A stretch of 45,177 bases of DNA from Chloroflexota bacterium (lineage in GTDB: Bacteria; Chloroflexota; Dehalococcoidia; DSTF01; RBG-16-68-14). The DNA lies in the NCBI GenBank assembly GCA_022562155.1, contig JADFPV010000015.1, positions 1 to 45,177 on the forward strand, in the 5' to 3' direction. The notes under the pieces were generated by a model. The model was not told where the DNA came from. It saw only the letters and a program-made list of their open reading frames with translations, and did no database searches. The translations under genes and the position numbers were made by a program. How positions within the stretch are numbered: the stretch's first letter is position 1; the number at the start of each line of letters is the position of its first letter. Of this stretch, positions 37,918 to 45,177 are shown in pieces.

Positions 37918-37947
37918 CGTAGGGGCGCACAGCCGTGCGCCCCTACG
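37918..37947. terminator. Long perfect hairpin between thiolase and mutL
   Basis: CGTAGGGGCGCAC-AGCC-GTGCGCCCCTACG, 13-bp stem, followed by TTT. Confidence 0.6.
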
Positions 37948-38000
37948 TTTGTCTGCGAGTTATCGGTGGTACAATCGAGCCGACAGGAGGCCCACCTACC

Positions 38001-39740
38001 TTGCCTATCAGGGTACTTACGCCGCAAGAGGCCGCTCGGATCGCCGCCGGCGAGGTCATCGAACGTCCGGCATCGGTCGTGAAGGAGCTGGTCGAGAACT
38101 CGCTCGATGCCGGCGCCCGCCAGATCACGGTCGAGACGCGCCAGGGCGGGATCACGTTCATCCGCGTCACAGACGACGGCTACGGTATCGAGCCGGAGGA
38201 ACTCCGAATCGCGTTCGAGCGCCACGCGACGAGCAAGCTGACCTCGGAGGAGGAGCTGTGGCGCATCGAGACGCTGGGCTTCCGGGGCGAGGCGCTGCCG
38301 AGCATGGCGGCGGCGGCCGACGTCGAGATGGTGTCGCGGCCCAGCGGAGCGCTGGTGGCAGGCCGCGTCGTCCTGAAGGAGGGCGTCGTTGAGCATCAAG
38401 GCAGCGCTGGGGCGCCGCCCGGCACGTCTACTACCGTCCAGAACCTCTTCCAGCGCCAGCCCGGCCGGCTGAAATTCATGCGGTCCGCCGCGGCGGAAGG
38501 CGGACAGATCGCGAACGTTGTGACACAATACGCGCTCGCGTACCCGGAGGTGCGTTTCACGCTTCGCAACGACGGCCGTGAGCAGCTCGCGACGCCCGGC
38601 AACGACGACCTGCGGGATACGGCTGCGGCAGTCTACGGCGTCGACGTGGCAGCCGAACTGCTACCGCTTCACAAAGACGCACAGGGCTCCATCCAACCGG
38701 CAGGGCTGATCGGTTCGCCAGCCGTCTCGCGGGCGAACCGCAGCTACATCTCGCTGTTCGTGAATCGACGCTGGATCAGGCATCGTGCGCTCACCTTCGC
38801 GATCGGCGAGGCATACCAGGGGATGTTGCCTGCTGGACGGCATCCGATCGCGATCGTCGAAGTGCGCCTGCCCCCGGATCAGGTCGACGTCAATGTCCAC
38901 CCAGCAAAGGCGGAGGTACGCTTTCGCGACGAACGAGCCGTGTTTGCCGTAGTGCAACGGGCCGTCCGTCGCACATTGTCAGACCGGGTGCCGGTTCCCG
39001 GCGTGGAAGCTAGTCTGACAGCTACAGCGCCTCCCGATTTCCTCTTGAGAGGCGAAGGCGCGTCTTCGCCGGCTTCAGGAGTAGCTCCGACGTTGTCGTT
39101 TCAACCCCAGGAAGCTCGAACCGCACCACAGGTAGCGACCGCCGAGCAGGCGGCGTTCGTCGATCAGCTCCCAGTGCTGCGACCGGTGGGCCAGCTTGGG
39201 AACACGTATGTGATCGCTGAGGGCCCGGATGGCATGTACATGATTGACCAACACGCCGCGCACGAGCGCATCCTGTACGAACGCTTTCTAGGACAGCAGC
39301 GCGAAGGTGTTCGAGAAGTGCAGCCGCTGCTCCAACCGGCGCCCGTCGAACTGACGGCTCGACAGCTTTCGCTCCTGGAGAGCTATGGTGAGCAGCTGAC
39401 CGCCATGGGCCTCGACATCGAGCCGTTCGGCGATGGCGCGTACGTCGTTCGCGCGGTGCCGCCGTCGATGACGGGCAAGGACGCCGCAAGCGCCGTGCCG
39501 GAGTTGCTTGATCTGCTAGGGCGCGAGGATGGCCCCAAAGAGGAACCGGCCCACCGTGTTGCGGCGTCGTTGGCCTGTCACGGCTCGGTGCGGGCGGGGC
39601 AGTCGATGACGGACGAGGAGCAGCGCGAGCTGTTACAAAGCTTGGAGCAGTGCGAGCATCCCCGGACGTGTCCCCATGGGCGGCCTACGATGGTCCACAT
39701 GAGTTCCAACGAGTTGGCGAAGCAGTTTCGGCGGCGCTAA
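38001..39740 (+). CDS. mutL: DNA mismatch repair protein MutL
   Basis: IRVLTPQEAARIAAGEVIERPASVVKELVENSLDAGARQITVE, DDGYGIEPEEL, TLGFRGEALPSMAA, IDQHAAHERILYE. TTG start with AGGAGG upstream; the longer ORF start lies inside the hairpin. Confidence 0.96.
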   Translation: MPIRVLTPQEAARIAAGEVIERPASVVKELVENSLDAGARQITVETRQGGITFIRVTDDGYGIEPEELRIAFERHATSKLTSEEELWRIETLGFRGEALPSMAAAADVEMVSRPSGALVAGRVVLKEGVVEHQGSAGAPPGTSTTVQNLFQRQPGRLKFMRSAAAEGGQIANVVTQYALAYPEVRFTLRNDGREQLATPGNDDLRDTAAAVYGVDVAAELLPLHKDAQGSIQPAGLIGSPAVSRANRSYISLFVNRRWIRHRALTFAIGEAYQGMLPAGRHPIAIVEVRLPPDQVDVNVHPAKAEVRFRDERAVFAVVQRAVRRTLSDRVPVPGVEASLTATAPPDFLLRGEGASSPASGVAPTLSFQPQEARTAPQVATAEQAAFVDQLPVLRPVGQLGNTYVIAEGPDGMYMIDQHAAHERILYERFLGQQREGVREVQPLLQPAPVELTARQLSLLESYGEQLTAMGLDIEPFGDGAYVVRAVPPSMTGKDAASAVPELLDLLGREDGPKEEPAHRVAASLACHGSVRAGQSMTDEEQRELLQSLEQCEHPRTCPHGRPTMVHMSSNELAKQFRRR

Positions 39741-39741
39741 G

Positions 39742-39801
39742 AGGGAGAAGACAGGTCCTCTGCTTGGGAAGCAGATGCTCTACCGCTGAGCTACTCCCGC
39801 T
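39742..39801 (-). tRNA. tRNA-Gly(CCC)-like sequence lacking a T-arm (probable pseudo-tRNA)
   Basis: Minus strand GCGGGAG TA GCTC AGCGGTA GAGC A TCTGC TTCCCAA GCAGA GGACCTGTCTT CTCCCTC: acceptor, D and anticodon arms recognisable, no T-arm. Confidence 0.5.
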
Positions 39802-39965
39802 CGCGCCTTGCGCGTTGGCATTGTAGCAGAGGCCGCTAAGCAGGCGAGAGCAAGCGTGTCTCGCTCTCGTCTGTTCTGCTACACTCCGTCCACCATAGCA
39901 GGAGGCGACGAGTCTGGCACACCTCTTCGCCCACCGACTGGCGGTTGATGTAAGATAGCACCACG

Positions 39966-40004
39966 ATGGAACAGCGCATCCAGTACGCGACTGAGCGGTG
40001 TTGA
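39966..40004 (+). pseudogene. Truncated N-terminus of hydrolase-cyclase family
   Basis: MEQRIQYATERC* ; same family start as the remnant at 19129. Confidence 0.5.
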
Positions 40005-40077
40005 GACGGTTGTTCCCCCTGCTGCTTGGGAAGAAGTGCGAGCAAGGTAGATGGGGCGCTCAAGGAGGAAAAAAAGG

Positions 40078-40224
40078 ATGCCAGAAGCTACATGGATTCC
40101 TGGGATTCCCGAGTTCGAGGCCTCTGTGTCCGGAGACCTGGTGCGGGTGGCGACGCGGGACGGCGTAGGTCTGGCTGGAATGTTGCGCAAGCCGAAGGAG
40201 GAGGAGGCCCACCGCTTTCGGTAG
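40078..40224 (+). CDS. Short ORF (48 aa), possibly a truncated hydrolase N-terminus
   Basis: MPEATWIPGIPEFEASVSGDLVRVATRDGVGLAGMLRKPKEEEAHRFR*, preceded by a strong AAGGAGG Shine-Dalgarno. Confidence 0.4.
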   Translation: MPEATWIPGIPEFEASVSGDLVRVATRDGVGLAGMLRKPKEEEAHRFR

Positions 40225-40337
40225 CGATACCATCCACGGCCTGAATTCACTTCTTCTGCCTATGGCACCAGCACCCCGATCAGTCCCGCCGCGAATTGCA
40301 GGATCAGCGCGGCGCCATCCGCTTACTGCGCGAGCAG

Positions 40338-41252
40338 CTAGGATGTCGCTGGCTTGCGGGCTATCGCGTAGAGGTGCGCCCATGGCTCGAAGACGGCCGC
40401 CTTCCCCAAAAGAAACATCGGCGGGCGAAATATTCGCAGGCTGTTGCTAAGAAACGTCCGATGGTTGTAGTAGTAGTTGATCAGCCTATTGAGCACGTAT
40501 TTCATGGTTAGTTTCTTGCCGTGCTCAACTTCCAGGAGGACGATCTCAAATCCGGCGGCCTCCAGGAGATACTGGAGGCTCTGACGGTTGAAGAACGAGA
40601 CGTGTTCGACGTTTCGATAGCCAAACCAACGTTTTCCCATCACGCGCGCAACGAACCCGTCAGCGGCAGGCGTCGTGACCATCAACGTCCCTCCGGGCGC
40701 AAGCAGGCGGAACAGCTCCGCGCCGAGCGCTGTCGGAGTGGGGTCGTGCTCGATCGTCTGGAACATGGTGACGACATCGAACGAGCCGCTCGGGGCCTGG
40801 TACTCGTAGAGGCTTCCGATCGTCACGTCCAGCCCCAGCGTGTCGCGCGCGTAGCCGACCGGGACGGAGGATAGGTCTACACCGGCGATGTCGTACCCTC
40901 GTTCGCGAGCGGCGTCCAGGAAGAAGCCGGCGCCGCAGCCCACGTCCAAGAGCCGGCCTGAGGCCTCGTGACGCTGGAGGTCATCCAGTTTGCGGGCAAA
41001 GTAGCCACGGTACGATTCCTCGTCTTCGAGGTACGCGTTGAAGAAGGGATGGACTGTCTCATTATTCACGGCGATGAGATCATCCATGGAGGGCATTGGG
41101 CTGAGCGCCCGTAAGCCGCACGTGGGACACTCAGCAACTGTCCGCTGCTTGGCGTGTACGAAGACCCTGCCGTCAAGACCGCCGCACAACGAGCAGCGCT
41201 CGGCATTTCGGCCCTTCTCGGCGTTCTCTTGAGGCATCGCAGACATGATCAA
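40338..41252 (-). CDS. SAM-dependent methyltransferase with N-terminal zinc ribbon
   Basis: CSLCGG...CPTCGL ribbon; GRLLDVGCGAGFFLDAARERGYDIAGVDLS...FDVVTMFQTIEHDPTP...LAPGGTLMVTTP. Confidence 0.88.
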   Translation of the reverse strand: MIMSAMPQENAEKGRNAERCSLCGGLDGRVFVHAKQRTVAECPTCGLRALSPMPSMDDLIAVNNETVHPFFNAYLEDEESYRGYFARKLDDLQRHEASGRLLDVGCGAGFFLDAARERGYDIAGVDLSSVPVGYARDTLGLDVTIGSLYEYQAPSGSFDVVTMFQTIEHDPTPTALGAELFRLLAPGGTLMVTTPAADGFVARVMGKRWFGYRNVEHVSFFNRQSLQYLLEAAGFEIVLLEVEHGKKLTMKYVLNRLINYYYNHRTFLSNSLRIFRPPMFLLGKAAVFEPWAHLYAIARKPATS

Positions 41253-41385
41253 CTGGCTACTCCTTTAGAGCTTACGCTACTGCGAGACCTGGGCCATCAC
41301 GTGCTCGGCTGCATAGGCTACGACCCATCAGAATAACATCGACCGGGTAACGAGACATGCGCTGTCAGGGGACAGACCTTCCCGG

Positions 41386-43392
41386 CTACGGCACCTGTAT
41401 GCAATAGAGTCCCTCTCCGTTGGCGGCTCGTGCGATGTGTTCCGGACAGTCTATCTGTTCTCCTTCGGTGCTCTCCTGTATCGCGACGAGGAGGAAGCTG
41501 GTGCCATCAGAGCTGAACCGATAGCTGCCGATGGAACCCAGCGGATCCCTCGGAAGCTCCGGAAGGACCGTCGTTAGGGAACAGCCCGCGTCGAGATCCC
41601 GATACGCGCACAACGATTGGAGCTGGCCGTTCGTATCTGGGTAGGCGCCGGTCTCCTGGGCGTAGCTTTCAAGAGCCTGCTTTATTTGCTCCAGATGAAG
41701 TCTCCGGATCTCGTCTCTATCGGCCTTTGCCTCTTCGCCATCGCCCTCGCTAAGCGACTCTACGTCCTCATCTGATCCAGGTTCTGGAAGCTCCCGGTCT
41801 ACGCCAGCCGAACGAGGCAATTCATACGCTCGATACACGACCGTCCCATCATCATCGACTAACTCGCTGGCCTGGCCGCCAGGGTAGAGTCGCTCCACGT
41901 CCACGCTAGACCCAAGCTGGCGGCCAAGGAATACGTAGACGATGTCGCGGTCGTGCCTCGGCACCAAATCGAACTCGGATCCCCAGTTGCCCGAGCGATC
42001 TTCGCCCTCAATGTCTGGCGCCAAGTACCGGCGGACCTCATAGTCGAAGGGCCACCTCGTGCTGTAGAAGTACACGTACTGATCTTCCGGCAGGTCGGCT
42101 AGGAAGTTAGCAGCTTGCACCACCTCGTAATTGACTTTCGTGTCGGGTGATGTTGCGTAGCCACCGAAATAGAAATTGAGGTTCGTGAAGCCGACACTGA
42201 CCACCGCTGCGGCGGCCGCTACGAGCACCAGCGCTTTGAGATGAGGAGCAGCCAGGTACTTGCTCCGGAGGGCAGCACTCAACGGCAGCGCTGCCAGAAG
42301 TGCGATGAATGGCGTCACTCCAATAGCACGACGGAGCATGATCGTGGCTCCGCCAGGATTAAGAATTGCCGCCCATGGGATCATCAGAAACAGGATCAGT
42401 CCAAGGGCGATCCCCGGCTCACGCCACCTTCGGACCGCGATGAGGAAACCGAGTCCCAAGAGTACCGACGTCGCTACGGCGAGCATCGGTAGATCCCTGC
42501 CGCCTTCGAAGACGAGCAACTGGACGAAGTCACGTCCCGAGTCTAAGACGACGTCTGCTTGCTCTGTGAAGCTTTCCGCTCCTTCGAAGCGGGCCGAATT
42601 GAAGATTGATGTTGACCTGGGATAGCGAAAGTACGTGTCCTGGTGAGTTTGGATGTAAGTGAGCATAGGCAGTGCGGTGAGGAAGAAGGCGGCGCTGAGA
42701 ACCGCGAGGCTGAGAACCGCCCTCCCGAAGACAGCCCTTTGTGAGACTAACCAGCCTCCTATGACCAAGCTTGCGCCGAAGAGAAAATAGAAGTAGCCAT
42801 TGTACATGTAAAGTCCCAGGGCCATGACGACGCCAGCTATCGGAAAGAGCCACCACTTCTTCGAGCGCAAGGCGAGCAAGAGGACGAGGCCCGCCAGGAG
42901 TTCCGTTGTCGTCATTGTCACTGGTGGCCACGCTTGGCGGCTGAACATTAGGTGCCAGCTAGAGAGGGCGAGCAGGCTGGAGCCGATGATGGCGGTCGCC
43001 TTGCCGTCAATCAATCTGAATAACAAGTAGGCTAGCGGTATGGCCGCGGTAGCCAACAGCGCCATGGACAGACGAATGGCGAACAAGCTATCGCCAAAGA
43101 GCTTGATGACTCCGGCCATCCAAAACTCCCAACCCGCGGGGGCGCCAAAGGCATGGTAGGGATCAAACGGACCGGCCCATTGCCGCTCTAGGATGGCCCG
43201 GGCTCGCAATGCACCAAGGGCTTCATCGCCGTGTAGGCCCTGTGGAATCGTGTCAAGGTGATAGAGCCGGAGGAAGGCGCCCACGCCAGTGATGATGCCG
43301 AACGCGACAATCTCGTAGCGATGCCGGCTTGTCCAGCGGCCCACGGATGCGGGCAGTCGCTTCAGCCGTTTCAGAAATGAGTTCACATACAT
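41386..43392 (-). CDS. GT39/ArnT-type membrane glycosyltransferase with C-terminal pseudopilin-like domain
   Basis: FLRLYHLDTIPQGLHGDEALGALRARAIL plus many TM segments; C-terminus RRLHLEQIKQALESYAQETGAYPDTNGQLQSLCAYRD...LPELPRDPLGSIGSYRFSSDGTSFLLVAI. Confidence 0.8.
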   Translation of the reverse strand: MYVNSFLKRLKRLPASVGRWTSRHRYEIVAFGIITGVGAFLRLYHLDTIPQGLHGDEALGALRARAILERQWAGPFDPYHAFGAPAGWEFWMAGVIKLFGDSLFAIRLSMALLATAAIPLAYLLFRLIDGKATAIIGSSLLALSSWHLMFSRQAWPPVTMTTTELLAGLVLLLALRSKKWWLFPIAGVVMALGLYMYNGYFYFLFGASLVIGGWLVSQRAVFGRAVLSLAVLSAAFFLTALPMLTYIQTHQDTYFRYPRSTSIFNSARFEGAESFTEQADVVLDSGRDFVQLLVFEGGRDLPMLAVATSVLLGLGFLIAVRRWREPGIALGLILFLMIPWAAILNPGGATIMLRRAIGVTPFIALLAALPLSAALRSKYLAAPHLKALVLVAAAAAVVSVGFTNLNFYFGGYATSPDTKVNYEVVQAANFLADLPEDQYVYFYSTRWPFDYEVRRYLAPDIEGEDRSGNWGSEFDLVPRHDRDIVYVFLGRQLGSSVDVERLYPGGQASELVDDDGTVVYRAYELPRSAGVDRELPEPGSDEDVESLSEGDGEEAKADRDEIRRLHLEQIKQALESYAQETGAYPDTNGQLQSLCAYRDLDAGCSLTTVLPELPRDPLGSIGSYRFSSDGTSFLLVAIQESTEGEQIDCPEHIARAANGEGLYCIQVP

Positions 43393-43555
43393 TGCCAGAC
43401 ATCTCCAGCCGTGATGGGCCTTGTGATTCTAGCGTGAAGAGTCAAGCTGACGCGGAGCGCATGCCTGACCTTACTTCACCTGTCTCTAGCGCACAGCACA
43501 TAACTAGCCGCGTTTCGCTCCGCATCTCACTCGCGAAGCACGGCGCTCAGCGCGA

Positions 43556-43612
43556 GACATCTGGGAAGCAGATGCTAAACCACTGAGAGGTGACATGTAG
43601 CAGAGGCCGCTA
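43556..43612. repeat. Degenerate second copy of the tRNA-Gly-like element and its flank
   Basis: GGGAAGCAGATGCTaaACCaCTGAG resembles 39767-39791, followed by the exact 17-mer TGTAGCAGAGGCCGCTA (43596-43612), also at 39823-39839. Confidence 0.75.
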
Positions 43613-44038
43613 GCTTTCGCGCGCGTAGTCCCAGGAGATGTACTTCTTCGGCGTGATGCGGATGTAGGCGATGCCGGGCCGGGGTTCTGTCGGCAATTCG
43701 TCGTTGGGCGTGCCGCGATGCTTAGCGGACGCGCGCATGAGCTTGAGCGCCTCCGCGGGGTCGGTGACGATGTCGGCAAGCCCTTGGACCATGAGGCCCT
43801 TGATGTTCTGCATGGAGTCGCCGCTCTCGATCAGGACGTTGACCTGTGGATTGCGTTTGATGTTTGCGATGCGCTGCGTGCCGTCCCGGCCGCCGGTGTA
43901 GATCTCGTCGCCGACCCGGAAGTAGCCGATCGGCACCGAGTGCGGATAGCCGTCGCCACCGATCGTAGTGAGGATCAACCAGCCAGGGCGGCTGTCCAGA
44001 AACTCATGAGCTTCTTCCTTGGTCAATTGCGCCGGCAT
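43610..44038 (-). CDS. Pyridoxamine 5'-phosphate oxidase-like FMN/F420-binding protein
   Basis: FLDSRPGWLILTTIGGDGYPHSVPIGYFRVGDEIYTGGRDGTQRIANIKRNPQVNVLIESGD. Confidence 0.85.
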   Translation of the reverse strand: MPAQLTKEEAHEFLDSRPGWLILTTIGGDGYPHSVPIGYFRVGDEIYTGGRDGTQRIANIKRNPQVNVLIESGDSMQNIKGLMVQGLADIVTDPAEALKLMRASAKHRGTPNDELPTEPRPGIAYIRITPKKYISWDYARES

Positions 44039-44039
44039 A

Positions 44040-45177
44040 TCAACCCTCCCGTTCCGCTTGCCAGTCGAGCCGCTTGCGGAGCGCCTGAGCGGCGCTGGCG
44101 ACCGAACTGAACGTGGCTAGGCCTCGTTCAGCGGCCTCCTCGCGGAAGGCGACGGTCGCTTCCATCACTTCGGTCGTCATCGGGGGCCGGACGATCATGA
44201 CGACGGGCTTGCCGGACGATTCGCTGGCGATCGCTGTTGAAGCCGCGAGCTGCTTCGCATGTTCGACCTGATCGGCGGCGCGGCGTCCCGGGCCCCAACC
44301 GATCGCGGCCTGGAGCATGATGACGTCAATGTTCGGTGCTTCGGCGATGAGGCGAAGCGTATCCTGCATGAGCTTGGGCCCATCGGGACCGAAGCCCACG
44401 TTAGTGTCGACCGGATTGCGCACGCTCGTCCCAGCGACGGGGGTGAATTCGCCAAGCGCGGCCTGCGTCCTCTTCGGCAGGTGCGGGACTTCGAGGCCCG
44501 CCGCGGCGACGTCGTCGGCCGCGAGGACGCTGTTGCCGCCGCCAACGCCCACGATGGCCATGCCTGGCCCGGCGAGGTGTGGCAGGTATCGGAAGGCGAC
44601 GGCGCAGTCGTTGAGCTCCTCGATACTGTCGACGCGGATAGCGCCGGCCTGGCGGCAGGCGGCGTCGAAGATCTTTAGCTGGCCGGCCAGGCTGCCCGTG
44701 TGTGAGACGGTGGCCCGCCCGCCCGCTTCAGTACGGCCGCCTTTAAGGATGATGACTGGTTTCGCGGCAGACGCAGCCTTGAGTGCCGACAGGAACTTCG
44801 CGCCGTCACGGAGACCCTCGATGTAGCCTGTGATGATCTCGGTGTCGGCGTCCTGCGCGAGGTAGTCGAGGAAGTCGCTCTCGTCGAGGTCGGCGGCGTT
44901 GCCGTAGCTGATCACCTTGCTGTAGCGGAGGCCGCGGAGGCCACCCGTGCGGCAGGCATCGCCCGCGTTGGCGCCGCTCTGCGAGACCATGCCTATGGGA
45001 CCGGGCTCGCTTGGCAGTCCGGGCATCATCGAAAGGCCGCTTGCGGGGCTGTACAGGCCCATACAGTTCGGGCCGACGATGCGCATGCCAAGCTCTTTCG
45101 CGCGGGCAAGGACCTGTGTTTCTTGGTCAGCGCGGTCTGCATCGCCGGTCTCGCTGAAGCCGGCCGTGAAGAAGTGG
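44040..45177 (-). CDS. Acyl/acetate-CoA ligase (ADP-forming) family protein, partial
   Basis: MRIVGPNCMGLYSPASGLSMMP...GPIGMVSQSGANAGDACR...ISYGNAADLDESDFLDYLAQDADTEIITGYIEGLRDGAKF...KGGRTEAGGRATVSHTGSLAG. Frame continues to the window edge. Confidence 0.9.
   Translation of the reverse strand, partial: HFFTAGFSETGDADRADQETQVLARAKELGMRIVGPNCMGLYSPASGLSMMPGLPSEPGPIGMVSQSGANAGDACRTGGLRGLRYSKVISYGNAADLDESDFLDYLAQDADTEIITGYIEGLRDGAKFLSALKAASAAKPVIILKGGRTEAGGRATVSHTGSLAGQLKIFDAACRQAGAIRVDSIEELNDCAVAFRYLPHLAGPGMAIVGVGGGNSVLAADDVAAAGLEVPHLPKRTQAALGEFTPVAGTSVRNPVDTNVGFGPDGPKLMQDTLRLIAEAPNIDVIMLQAAIGWGPGRRAADQVEHAKQLAASTAIASESSGKPVVMIVRPPMTTEVMEATVAFREEAAERGLATFSSVASAAQALRKRLDWQAEREG

Noticed and set aside
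39742-39801. Split tRNA with a separate 3' half
   Set aside because: No GGTTCGAATCC-type T-arm half was found in suitable context; the GTTCGAA-like strings elsewhere lie in coding genes.

Overview
High-GC bacterial chromosomal window; gene content and style suggest a Chloroflexota/Dehalococcoidia-like organism (inference only). Core genes: smc (partial), rnc, a frameshifted CCA-adding enzyme, a DnaQ-DinG helicase, a PHP protein, an rpfB-like/rsmA/ispE cluster, SRP RNA (ffs), a YbhN-type flippase, a FAD oxidoreductase, NuoE/NuoF-type subunits, mutS, a thiolase, mutL and a CoA ligase (partial). Accessory regions are at about 17.3-24.9 kb, 30.5-35.3 kb and 39.7-43.6 kb. The most notable signals are: (1) the mutS 3' end occurs three times, each extra copy following one inserted gene, next to a fused BsuBI/PstI-type restriction-modification gene, between mutS and mutL; (2) an operon-like PD-(D/E)XK nuclease plus DUF4145/HEPN pair carrying an RNxxxH motif; (3) a 53-bp tandem array (7 units plus a partial) directly downstream of ffs; (4) a tRNA-Gly(CCC)-like gene without a T-arm, with a degenerate second copy 3.8 kb away; (5) N- and C-terminal scraps of a hydrolase-cyclase family around an inserted segment; (6) iterated double-hairpin intergenic elements; (7) a single-base frameshift in cca and an in-frame TGA in a lapA-like gene; (8) a glycosyltransferase with a pseudopilin-like C-terminus. 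All family calls come from reading motifs; no database search was run.
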